DNA from: Candidatus Sulfopaludibacter sp. SbA3
GTDB taxonomy: Bacteria; Acidobacteriota; Terriglobia; 20CM-2-55-15
Direction of reading: 5' to 3'
Length of the DNA stretch: 62,626 nucleotides
Assembly: GCA_945865815.1 (NCBI GenBank)
Contig: CAMBFR010000010.1
Span: forward strand, 1 to 62,626
Shown: positions 36,277 to 44,005 of the stretch, piece by piece
How positions within the stretch are numbered: position 1 is the stretch's first letter
Layout: every line of letters starts with the position of its first letter
Program-made: the position numbers and the translations under genes
The notes under the pieces: generated by a model
What the model saw: only the letters and a program-made list of their open reading frames with translations
The model's database searches: none
Told to the model about the DNA's origin: nothing

Positions 36277-36549
36277 ATGGACGAGAGAGATTTCTTCATT
36301 GAAAAGCAGGAAGTCCGGACGCACACGATAAACTGCCCATCGTGCCGGCAGGCCGCCGAGTACCAGATCCGATGGCTCAAGCGCACGAAGAAACCGTCCC
36401 TCCCGCCACGCGCTAATGAAGAAGACCGCATTCGCTTCAAGGCAGCCCGCGATTATATGGTTCGTATTGACGACTTCGTCCGGTGCAACACTCCCCGCTG
36501 CGGGAAACGCATCGAGATCACGAGTCTTCAGACGGTTGCGTTTCTGTAA
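36277..36549 (+). CDS. Small zinc-ribbon-like protein
   Basis: This 90-residue hypothetical protein has four cysteines arranged as NCPSC near residue 20 and RCNTPRC near residue 70, which suggests a zinc ribbon. It follows the ATL gene by nine bases with a GAGGT ribosome site. Its last 22 bases overlap the 3' end of the convergent selenoprotein gene. Function is unknown. Confidence 0.55.
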   Translation: MDERDFFIEKQEVRTHTINCPSCRQAAEYQIRWLKRTKKPSLPPRANEEDRIRFKAARDYMVRIDDFVRCNTPRCGKRIEITSLQTVAFL

Positions 36550-37211
36550 TCCTTCGTGATGATTGTTCCGGGCTCGGCCGGGTAGTGCATCAGAGAGAGA
36601 GCATCGCGGAGTATCCGCTTCTGGAATGCCGGATCGTTTGCCTGGCCGAGTGAATAGCCGGGCTCGAAGGGTTTTGGGTAGAGCGCTCGCGGCGGTCCGG
36701 CTTGTTCGGACTCGTTGGGGGAAACGGTGATGAGCACAGTAGAAATGCCCTGTGTTTCGATGGCGCGTTGAATCGTGACGACCGTCCGATGGCAGAGCGG
36801 TCAGCCACCGGTGAGCACAACAACATCCGGCCGCGTTTTCGCCACGGCCTGGGCGATATCCCAACTCACCTGCTCTTTCAGTTTCCGAAGCTCCATGGTC
36901 AGTCCCATCGAGACGTGGTACTCCGAGATTTTTCCGATCTCTCCGGAATCGAGCAATTCCCTGAGCCGGTCAAGCGGAAACATGATGTTTGCGTCAAGTG
37001 TCCCCTGGGTGATGTCGAAGTGACCCGGGACAAAGCGGATGGTCTTGGCATCGGTGTCCGCCGGAATCAACCGAAAACGGAGATCGCTTTCGGCGAACGG
37101 CTCCGTACCTTCTATATAGGCGCCCGAGGTTGTGACAAGCGCGAGCCGACTGTCTTTCAGCTCGCGCTTGAGGGGGGTATAGGGAATACAGCTTCGGGAA
37201 AGTTCAAGCAT
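36528..37211 (-). CDS. GrdB-family selenoprotein (in-frame TGA read as Sec137)
   Basis: This 227-residue protein is related to glycine/sarcosine/betaine/D-proline reductase selenoprotein B. The start LSRSCIPYTPLKRELKDSRLALVTTSG is typical. A TGA codon at 36803-36801 falls exactly after DVVVLTGG and is followed by PLCHRTVVTIQRAIE, giving U137-x2-C, the redox motif of the family. Reading then continues in the same frame for 90 more codons to a TGA stop at 36530-36528. A conventional caller would report two fragments. An imperfect hairpin follows the TGA. The gene begins 11 bases after a Sec-peroxiredoxin and is probably in its operon. Its exact substrate is unknown; it is shorter than true GrdB, so glycine reductase activity should not be assumed. 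Confidence 0.88.
36782..36803 (-). promoter_or_regulatory. Sec codon and SECIS-like hairpin of the GrdB-family gene
   Basis: The TGA is at 36803-36801 on the minus strand. The bases (U)GACCG-C-UCUG-CCAU-CGGA-CGGUC can fold into a hairpin with two stacked stems and a CCAU loop, starting at the UGA itself. Bacterial SECIS elements lie just downstream of the Sec codon. This one is closer than the E. coli fdhF element, so the assignment is tentative. Confidence 0.45.
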
Positions 37212-37222
37212 CTATTTCGGAA

Positions 37223-37702
37223 TCAGCCATGGATCTTCTTCAATTCTTCGAACAATACCGAATTTTTCGGCTGGTCTCCGATCGGATGGATGTCGATGTA
37301 GCGAATCTTTCCCTGCTTATCGATGATAAAAATTGAGCGCTCGGTAAAACCTTCGGCCCGAAGTACGCCGTACTTCAGGGCTGTCAGGCCGTGCGGCCAG
37401 AAGTCGCTAAGCAGGGGAAAGGCGATGTTTCCCATCGATTTTACCCATGCTTTTATGACTGGGATGTGATCAATGCTGATACCCACGACCTGGGCATCGT
37501 ACCGGTTGAACTCGGAAGTGTCTTCCTCGTACGCCGGTATCTGGATGGTTCAGACTGGAGTGAAGGCGAGGGGATAGAATGCCAGCACGACATTCTTCTT
37601 GCCGCGGTAATCGGACAGCTTCACCTCTTTATCAAGGTGTGATGGCAACGCAAAATCGGGGGCTTCCTCGCCGACTTTCGGTGCACTTACGGGTTTTGCC
37701 AT
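37223..37702 (-). CDS. Selenocysteine peroxiredoxin (in-frame TGA read as Sec51)
   Basis: This 159-residue thioredoxin-fold peroxidase of the AhpC/TSA family reduces hydroperoxides. The conserved peroxidatic site reads [10 protein letters not shown]51[10 protein letters not shown], with TGA (37552-37550) exactly where other peroxiredoxins have the peroxidatic cysteine. The frame continues through [26 protein letters not shown] and a normal C-terminus. The start at 37702 is fixed by AAGGAG seven bases upstream on the minus strand. ORF callers split it into 37550-37732 and 37223-37486. Other cysteines are absent, so this behaves as a one-Sec enzyme that needs an external reductant, for which the neighbouring UxxC protein is a candidate (inference). 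Confidence 0.92.
37500..37552 (-). promoter_or_regulatory. Sec codon and SECIS-like hairpin of the peroxiredoxin
   Basis: Downstream of the TGA (37552-37550) an apical hairpin GGAAG-ACA-CUUCC occupies 37526-37514. It is enclosed by an outer stem UACCGG (37539-37534) with CCGGUA (37505-37500). The apical part begins 24 bases after the UGA, a spacing compatible with bacterial SECIS elements recognised by SelB. Confidence 0.6.
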
Positions 37703-37789
37703 AGAGTCTCCTTCGTTAACGGCCGGTCTCAAAAACAGAATGAAGCAAATGCGAAATCTATCATACTATGCGGCACGAAGACGGAACGG

Positions 37790-38644
37790 ATGAGCAGGAT
37801 TGCGCTTCTAGGCGCGAATGGACAACTAGGCCAGGACTTGCGCCGCAGTTTGCGAGCCCACGATGTGGTTCCGCTTACGCGCGCCGACTTCGACGTTACC
37901 GACCACCTGCTGACGGCCGCCGTTCTCCGGGACATACGCCCGGGTATCATCATCAATACGACGGCTTATCACCGCGTCGATGATTGCGAGACCCAGCCGG
38001 AGCCTGCATACCGCGTCAATGCCCTGGCCGTGCTGAATCTTGCCCGCGTTGCAAACGAAAGCGATGCCGTTCTCGTTCACTTCAGCACGGACTATGTATT
38101 CGATGGCAGGCTTAGCGAGCCGTATACCGAGCAGAGTGAACCGATGCCGCTGAGTGTTTATGCAAACTCCAAGCTCGCAGGGGAGTACCTGGTGCGATCC
38201 GCGGCTCGGAAATGCGTGTTGATTCGAACTTGCGGCCTGTACGGAGAAATGGGCAGCAGGGGGAAGGGCGGCAACTTTGTCGAGATGATGCTCCGTAAAG
38301 CATCGGCTGGAGAGCGAATCCAGGTGGTCAGCGATCAGGTCGTCACGCCCACGTACACGAAAGACCTCGCCGAACAGATTGCGCTGCTTCTATCGACCAC
38401 TCACACCGGATTGTTTCACATCACCAGCGAGGGTGAGTGCTCGTGGTTCGAATTCGCACGGGCGATTTTTGAGTTCACCGGAATCGACGCCGACCTTGTA
38501 CCAACCACCTCGAACCTTTACAAGACGCCGGCCATCCGTCCGCGCTATTCGGTTCTCGAGAATGCCCGGCTGAAAGGACTCGGGATTAACCGCATGCGTC
38601 ATTGGCGCGAGGCATTGAGCGATTACCTCGGATCCGGCGCTTGA
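37790..38644 (+). CDS. rfbD: dTDP-4-dehydrorhamnose reductase
   Basis: This 284-residue short-chain dehydrogenase reduces dTDP-4-keto-rhamnose to dTDP-L-rhamnose. It has the NAD(P) motif GANGQLGQDL at residues 8-17, the family-typical INTTAYHRVDDCE, FSTDYVFDG, and the catalytic YANSK. It opens the polysaccharide locus and is divergent from the selenoprotein pair. The downstream glycosyltransferase starts immediately after its stop. The other dTDP-rhamnose genes (rfbA, rfbB, rfbC) are not in this window. Confidence 0.92.
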   Translation: MSRIALLGANGQLGQDLRRSLRAHDVVPLTRADFDVTDHLLTAAVLRDIRPGIIINTTAYHRVDDCETQPEPAYRVNALAVLNLARVANESDAVLVHFSTDYVFDGRLSEPYTEQSEPMPLSVYANSKLAGEYLVRSAARKCVLIRTCGLYGEMGSRGKGGNFVEMMLRKASAGERIQVVSDQVVTPTYTKDLAEQIALLLSTTHTGLFHITSEGECSWFEFARAIFEFTGIDADLVPTTSNLYKTPAIRPRYSVLENARLKGLGINRMRHWREALSDYLGSGA

Positions 38645-39763
38645 ATGCTGAGCCTTCAGAAGCTCCGGGCACTTCCGATCGTTCTGCTGCTCCTGCCGCT
38701 GGACTTGATCGTCGCCGCCGCCTTCGCGATTGCGGAGGCCGTCGGAACAATTCTTCAAGTTCTCCCGTGGGCGCGGGGCTTTAGCCCCGTGCAAAGATCC
38801 AACAAGGACCTTTCGGGCGCCACAATCCAAATCCTCAATTGGGACGGTAAGCATTTGCTTGAAGAATCGCTTCCCCACGTCCTCGAAGCGATTCGCCACG
38901 ATGGCGGCAACCATGAAGTTCTGGTCGTCGACAACGGCAGCACCGACGGGAGCGTCGACTTCGTTCGCGAGAAATACCCTGGCGTCCGCATACTCGCTCT
39001 CGATCGCAACCATGGATTTGGTGAGGGGAACAATCGTGGTGTTCAGGACGTGCGCACCGGCGTTGTTGTTTTCCTCAACAACGACATGATCGTGGACCGC
39101 GCATTTCTGAAGCCACTGCTCGACGGATTTTCGGATTCCTCCATTTTTGCAGTAACGTCGCAAGTCTTCTTTGCCGATCCGTCGCGGCGCCGCGAGGAGA
39201 CGGGAAAGACCCGCGGCGCTTTTGAAAGCGGCTTCCTTCGTCTTTGGCACGCCGAGATCGGTCCGGATGAGGAGATCCGCGGGCAGGTTCCGGTATTCTG
39301 GGCCGGTGGCGGGTCATGCGCCGTTGATCGGGAAAAGTTTCTTGCGATTGGCGGTTTCGATCCGCTGTTCAGTCCGGCTTATGTCGAAGACACCGACCTG
39401 TCTTATCAGGCGTGGAAGCGCGGCTGGAAGTGCGTGCTTGCGCCGGGGAGCCGTGTTATTCACAAACATCGAGCGACCACCGGTAGGAAATTCGGGAATC
39501 AGTTTGTGGATAATACGATCCGGAAAAACCAGTACTTGTTCATTTGGAAGAATATCAGCGATCGCTCCATGATCTTCGAGCACCTGATCAATCTTCCGCG
39601 CACCCACGCGCGCGGAAGGAGTCAAATGGGCGGCGGTTTTGAGGCGCGGGCATTTCTCCGAGCCTTTATCCAGCTTCCCGCCGCCTTGTACCGGCGCATG
39701 GCGTGCCTGCGCCACTACCTGGTGAGTGATCGCGAGGTGCTCTTGCGTAGCCAGAAGGCATGA
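38645..39763 (+). CDS. GT2 family glycosyltransferase
   Basis: This 372-residue enzyme has a hydrophobic N-terminal segment (about residues 9-38) and a GT-A domain. The nucleotide-sugar site VVDNGSTDGS is followed by the metal-binding DXD-like FLNNDM and the acceptor-site motif EDTDLSYQAWKRGW. It resembles rhamnosyl- or WcaA-like transferases. Residues 42-49 (WARGFSPV) are encoded by a REP-like hairpin repeat, between the membrane segment and the catalytic domain, and look like an insertion. The gene abuts rfbD and overlaps the next transferase by four bases. Confidence 0.88.
   Translation: MLSLQKLRALPIVLLLLPLDLIVAAAFAIAEAVGTILQVLPWARGFSPVQRSNKDLSGATIQILNWDGKHLLEESLPHVLEAIRHDGGNHEVLVVDNGSTDGSVDFVREKYPGVRILALDRNHGFGEGNNRGVQDVRTGVVVFLNNDMIVDRAFLKPLLDGFSDSSIFAVTSQVFFADPSRRREETGKTRGAFESGFLRLWHAEIGPDEEIRGQVPVFWAGGGSCAVDREKFLAIGGFDPLFSPAYVEDTDLSYQAWKRGWKCVLAPGSRVIHKHRATTGRKFGNQFVDNTIRKNQYLFIWKNISDRSMIFEHLINLPRTHARGRSQMGGGFEARAFLRAFIQLPAALYRRMACLRHYLVSDREVLLRSQKA
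38768..38792 (+). repeat. REP-like GC hairpin, copy B, inside a coding sequence
   Basis: GCGCGGGGC (38771-38779) pairs with GCCCCGTGC (38784-38792) around TTTA, a nine-base stem with one G-T pair. It matches copy A (14261-14285) at 23 of 25 positions and is translated as WARGFSPV in the host gene. Confidence 0.65.
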
Positions 39764-40899
39764 ACGTCTTAGTCGTGACAGCCTATCCACCCGTGCTCAA
39801 CATGCATGGGGGCGGCGTGCGGATGTACCACAACATCCGCATACTTTCAGAAGAGCACAGTGTGCATGTGCTGTCGTTTGTGGAAAGCGATGAAGAGCGC
39901 GCCGCTGTCGAGGCGGTGCGCGGAATCTGCGACTCGATTGCCGCCATTCCAAGAAAAGCGGATTTTCGCCCCCGCTGGTTTTCCCTCGCGCCGTTCCTGA
40001 TTCACGAATTCGACACGCCTGAAATGCGCGAGGCGGTCGAGAGCGAATTCCGGTCGCGAAAAATCGATGTCATCCAATGCGAGTATCTGCAGATGGCGCA
40101 ATACCGGCGGCCCGGACCGTTTTCGATACTCACGGAACACGAAGCGGTCTCTGCCAACGCAGTGGCCGCCTTTCAGAGGGAAATAGATCCGGTAGAGAAG
40201 CTGAGGCTCTTTTCCCGATGGATGGCGGCGTTGAACTACGAGGTCTCGGCGTGTCAGAAGTTCGATCGAGTCGTCACAATGACAAAGGAAGATGCCGGCT
40301 ACCTTCGCTCGTACGCCCGCCGAGCCAATATTCGCCATATACCGATCGGCATTGACCCGGAGTATTTTCAGCCCGCATTGCAGGACCCGGCGCGGCCGTT
40401 AGAAGTTCTCTTTATCGGCAATTTCCGGCATACGCCGAATGTGGAAGCCGCGGATTTTCTGCTTAGAGAAATCGCGCCGTGCTTTCCGGATGTGCAGTTT
40501 GTCATTGCGGGCCCTTATGTGCCCGCGACGCTTCCGCGAGCGCGCAATGCCGACTTTCCCGGATACGTTCCCGACACCCGGCAGCTTTTCCACGGAGCAA
40601 ATACGGTCTTCATGGCGCCATTGTTTTCGGGGACCGGCCAGCGTGTGAAGCTTCTTGAGGCGTTCGCGATGGCTTCTCCGGTAATTACGACTTCGGTGGG
40701 CGCTCTTGGCTTTCCAATCTTGAGCGGAAAGCAGGCGATTATTGCGGACCGTGTATCCGATTTTCACAGTTCCTTGACCAGGCTGCTGGCGGCCCGGGAG
40801 TTGCGTGCGCGTATTGGAATTGAAGGCCGGCGCATGATTCTGGAGCACTTCAGTTGGGAAAAGCTGCAGCCGGAATTTCTGGATTTTCCTTGCCAGTAG
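39760..40899 (+). CDS. GT4-like (GT-B) glycosyltransferase
   Basis: This 379-residue protein has the two-domain GT-B layout. The N-terminal half includes PPVLNMHGGGVRMYHNIRIL, and the C-terminal donor-binding half includes VLFIGNFRHTPNVEA, FVIAGPYVP and APLFSGTGQRVKLLEAFAMASPVI with the E-x7-E-like region. It adds a sugar during assembly of the surface polysaccharide; donor and linkage are unknown. It starts with an ATGA overlap on the upstream transferase. Confidence 0.87.
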   Translation: MNVLVVTAYPPVLNMHGGGVRMYHNIRILSEEHSVHVLSFVESDEERAAVEAVRGICDSIAAIPRKADFRPRWFSLAPFLIHEFDTPEMREAVESEFRSRKIDVIQCEYLQMAQYRRPGPFSILTEHEAVSANAVAAFQREIDPVEKLRLFSRWMAALNYEVSACQKFDRVVTMTKEDAGYLRSYARRANIRHIPIGIDPEYFQPALQDPARPLEVLFIGNFRHTPNVEAADFLLREIAPCFPDVQFVIAGPYVPATLPRARNADFPGYVPDTRQLFHGANTVFMAPLFSGTGQRVKLLEAFAMASPVITTSVGALGFPILSGKQAIIADRVSDFHSSLTRLLAARELRARIGIEGRRMILEHFSWEKLQPEFLDFPCQ

Positions 40900-40986
40900 T
40901 GGAACTTGGCGTGCAAACCGAAACTTCCTCCATTATACTGGCGTCCATTTTGAGGTTTGCGTGCCCACAAAGTTCAGGAGTCTGAA

Positions 40987-42984
40987 ATGAATTTTTCGAT
41001 CCGAGCTCTCTTATTGGCCGTGCTGATTTTGGTTTCGCGAATTTCCTCAGAGGCTGCGGTCTCCACGACCGTCGTTATCAGCCAGATTTACACTGGCCTG
41101 GCAGGCTCGACGGGGCCAAGCGACGCTTACGTAGAGATCTTCAACAAGGGAGTTACGACTGTCGATCTGACAACGTGGACGCTGCAATATTCAAATGAAG
41201 GTGCGAGCACCTGGCAGATCGTTGCGCTGTCGGGAAGCCTTGCCCCAGGCCAGTATTATTTGATTCGCGCGAACAGCGTCGGAGGCCGTGGGCGCATGCC
41301 TCAACCGGACAAGACGACCCTGATTAATCTTGGTATCGACGCCGGCAAGATCGCTCTGCTGAGCACTGACACATCGCTGGTGGGGGCCTGCCCCTCGTTC
41401 ACTTCCGTGGTGGATTTTTTGGGCTACGGCAGCGGCTGCAGAGAGGGAAGCTCGCCAACTCTGGCTACCGATGGGAAATCACTTCACCGCAAAGGGGCCG
41501 GATGCACGGAGACGGACAACAATCTTCTGGATTTTGGGAATGCTTCTCCACAGCCTCGCAATACTGTTTCTGCCCGCAGTGTGTGTGAATCAACGACGGC
41601 CGTCGGGCGACGAACTTTTTCGATTGCGGACCGCGGCGCGACTACGTTTCGAAGTAGCGGAACCCCCTCCGGCGTGTCCGTTGGGTATGCCCGCATTCAA
41701 CCGGATACGGGAAAGACGGCTCCGTCAGGGGTAGCGGTATTGGGATTCCGGTCGACCAAGCTTGTTTATGAGGTCGGATTTCCGGCCACGACGGCGATTA
41801 CAAGGGGGTTGTTCTACGCGGAAATCAATGGCCCGAGGAATACCGGACTCGCGATCGCCAACCCCAACAATCAGGATGTGACGGTAGACTTCACGGTCGC
41901 GGCAACATTCGATATCGTTTCCACTGGATCGATAACTATTCCGGCCAACACACAGGTGGCCAAGTTTCTAAACGAACTTCCCTACGATACCCGGGACCCT
42001 CTTGTCGGAACGTTTTCGTTTACAGCCAGTGCGCCCGTTGCGGTAACCGCTCTTCGCGGGTTTACAAACGAGCGGAGTGAATTTTTGTTCGCGAACTTAC
42101 CGGTTGTGGACCTGTCTCTTCCGCCGTCCACCGCCGTAGCTTATATCCCTCACTTTGCTGTCAACGGTGGATGGACGACGGACGTCATACTTGTGAATAC
42201 TGCCGATTTCCCGATAAGTGGCAAAGTCGAATTTTTCAACCCCGGTGGAACTCTGACATCCGTGCCTGTTGGTACATCGACGGTCAGCAGCGTGGAGTAC
42301 AACATTCCGCAGAAGGGTGCATTGAAGCTTAATTTGCCGGACATGGGCGGAGCAACACTTACCGGTTCAGTTCGGGTTACGCCGACCAGCGGTGTGCGTA
42401 CCCCTGTTTCCATGAGCGTCTTTTCCTTGTACAAGGGAGGCGTTCGGGTAACAGAGGCCGGCGTAATTGGTGTTGCGGGAACCCAGCTCCGGACGTACGT
42501 CGAGGAATCCGGTGTGCCGGATTCCATTGGTTCAATCCAGGCTGGGATCGCGATTGCCAACATGGCGGCGCTCACCTCGACGGTTGATATTGAACTGTTG
42601 ACGCTCGATGGAGTTTCTACCGGTCTGACCAGTTCCGTGACGGTTCCTTCGGGAGGTCAGACTTCGAGGATGGTGAAGGATCTCTTTCCATCGCTCGCAA
42701 GACCGTTCAAGGGGATCATGCGGGTGACGTCGTCGAATTCCATCTCCGTACTGGGTCTTCGCATTCGGAACAACGAACAGGGAGATTTCCTGATCAGTAC
42801 GTTATCTCCGAGCAATGAACTCACAACGCCTTCGTCTGCCGAGACTTTCTTTCCCCATCTTGCGGACGGAGCGGGCCACAGCACCGAATTCACGATGTTC
42901 ACCGGTGCTACAGGACAGACTACGTCGGGGGTGATTCTGTTCCGGACGAACGGAGGGCAAAATCTCGGATTGGGATTCCAATAG
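40987..42984 (+). CDS. Secreted lamin-tail-domain protein with beta repeats
   Basis: This 665-residue exported protein has a signal peptide (about residues 1-24), then a lamin tail domain (about 27-180; VVISQIYTG...DAYVEIFNKGVTTVDLTTWTLQY). The rest is about three repeats of a beta-sandwich-like unit. Each repeat carries motifs of the types GLAIANP, VTVDFTV and PVAVTALR or SVLGLRIRNN, and partner phrases such as FPHLADGAG and IPHFAVNGG. CAGGAG precedes ATG 40987. Such proteins are abundant in Acidobacteriota and presumably act at the cell surface. Its place inside a polysaccharide locus suggests it may be decorated by, or bound to, that polymer (inference). Confidence 0.75.
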   Translation: MNFSIRALLLAVLILVSRISSEAAVSTTVVISQIYTGLAGSTGPSDAYVEIFNKGVTTVDLTTWTLQYSNEGASTWQIVALSGSLAPGQYYLIRANSVGGRGRMPQPDKTTLINLGIDAGKIALLSTDTSLVGACPSFTSVVDFLGYGSGCREGSSPTLATDGKSLHRKGAGCTETDNNLLDFGNASPQPRNTVSARSVCESTTAVGRRTFSIADRGATTFRSSGTPSGVSVGYARIQPDTGKTAPSGVAVLGFRSTKLVYEVGFPATTAITRGLFYAEINGPRNTGLAIANPNNQDVTVDFTVAATFDIVSTGSITIPANTQVAKFLNELPYDTRDPLVGTFSFTASAPVAVTALRGFTNERSEFLFANLPVVDLSLPPSTAVAYIPHFAVNGGWTTDVILVNTADFPISGKVEFFNPGGTLTSVPVGTSTVSSVEYNIPQKGALKLNLPDMGGATLTGSVRVTPTSGVRTPVSMSVFSLYKGGVRVTEAGVIGVAGTQLRTYVEESGVPDSIGSIQAGIAIANMAALTSTVDIELLTLDGVSTGLTSSVTVPSGGQTSRMVKDLFPSLARPFKGIMRVTSSNSISVLGLRIRNNEQGDFLISTLSPSNELTTPSSAETFFPHLADGAGHSTEFTMFTGATGQTTSGVILFRTNGGQNLGLGFQ

Positions 42985-43067
42985 GGCGTTGTTCCCATTG
43001 CGAATACTGTCGTTCCTGTACCGGATTTCGGTCCTGCTGATGATTGTTGCCTATCTGGAAGGCAGTC

Positions 43068-43937
43068 GTGACGTCCAGGATTGACGTCCTGATCGTTTTT
43101 CATAACAGTGCGAATTTCGTTCAGCCGCTGCTCGAAAGTCTTCGTTCTCTCTCTATTCCTGTGACGGCGTACTTCCTGGATAACGGATCAAAGGACGCCA
43201 CCTGCGAGACACTTGCAACGGCTTTGCCGCACCTTCCTTTTCAAACGTACTTTCATCGGTCCCTGAGTAACAATGGGTTCGCCCGTGGCATGAACCTGCT
43301 GGCCCGGCAAGGTGCCAGCGAATTCCTGTTCCTGTTGAATCCGGATACTGAACTGGAACAGGGCTGCCTTGAAGAATTGCTCGCTCGAGCCGAATCGGAT
43401 GCGGCAATTGGGATTTGTGAGGCCAGGCAGACTCCGCGGGAGCACCCCAAGACGTACGACGCAAAAACCGGGGAAACTTCCTGGTGTACCGGCGCCGCCG
43501 TGCTGATTCGGCGGAAAGCCTTTGAGGATGTTGGCGGGTTTGATGAACGGGTTTTCTTCATGTACTGCGAAGACGTCGATCTAAGCTGGAAGTTCTGGTT
43601 GCGTCACTGGAAATGCATTTATGTCCCTGATGCGGTCATCCGTCATTACACTCAGGACATCCTGCCCGGCAAGAGAAGGACTCTTGAGAACTACTTTACG
43701 TTTCGAAATTCGCTTTTTCTGTTTTACCGGTTCGGTTCGTGGAAAGAGAAAGACGTGCTATGGAACTTTCTCCTAAGTCGTTTTCTTCTCGGACATTACT
43801 CGTGGCGCAGCCGGATTTTGTACGCGTTTGCTTTTGCGGATCACATCCGATATATTCCGTATCTGCTTCGTACCAGAGACGTTTGGTGTGAGCGGCACCC
43901 TTGGATACGCTTCAATGAGACCTCGCTGGCTGATTAG
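43068..43937 (+). CDS. GT2 family glycosyltransferase (rhamnosyltransferase-like)
   Basis: This 289-residue enzyme has a GT-A fold with LIVFHNSANFVQPLL, YFLDNGSKDAT, the metal-site NPDTEL, WCTGAAVLIRRKAFEDVGGFDE and YCEDVDLSWKFWLRHW. These are typical of WbbL-like rhamnosyltransferases, which fits the nearby rfbD. GTG 43068 with GGAAGG six bases upstream is my preferred start; TTG 43044 is the alternative. The enzyme is probably cytoplasmic and membrane-associated. Confidence 0.87.
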   Translation: MTSRIDVLIVFHNSANFVQPLLESLRSLSIPVTAYFLDNGSKDATCETLATALPHLPFQTYFHRSLSNNGFARGMNLLARQGASEFLFLLNPDTELEQGCLEELLARAESDAAIGICEARQTPREHPKTYDAKTGETSWCTGAAVLIRRKAFEDVGGFDERVFFMYCEDVDLSWKFWLRHWKCIYVPDAVIRHYTQDILPGKRRTLENYFTFRNSLFLFYRFGSWKEKDVLWNFLLSRFLLGHYSWRSRILYAFAFADHIRYIPYLLRTRDVWCERHPWIRFNETSLAD

Positions 43938-44005
43938 GTCTTAGTTGAACCGAGTTCACCAACCTCTACCGATCACGCTGTCAATTTTTAGGAAGTTTAA
44001 TTCTG

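Noticed and set aside
36590-36826. Separate small ORFs on the minus strand around 36.6-36.8 kb
   Set aside because: The real frame is the 3' half of the selenoprotein gene (36528-36800). The other frame has no recognisable sequence.
37223-37732. Interpretation of the two TGA-interrupted genes as pseudogenes or sequencing errors
   Set aside because: Both stops are TGA, both lie exactly at the catalytic redox residue of their families, the frames are otherwise intact, and the genes are adjacent. Independent errors are much less likely than Sec recoding, although the Sec machinery is not visible in this window.
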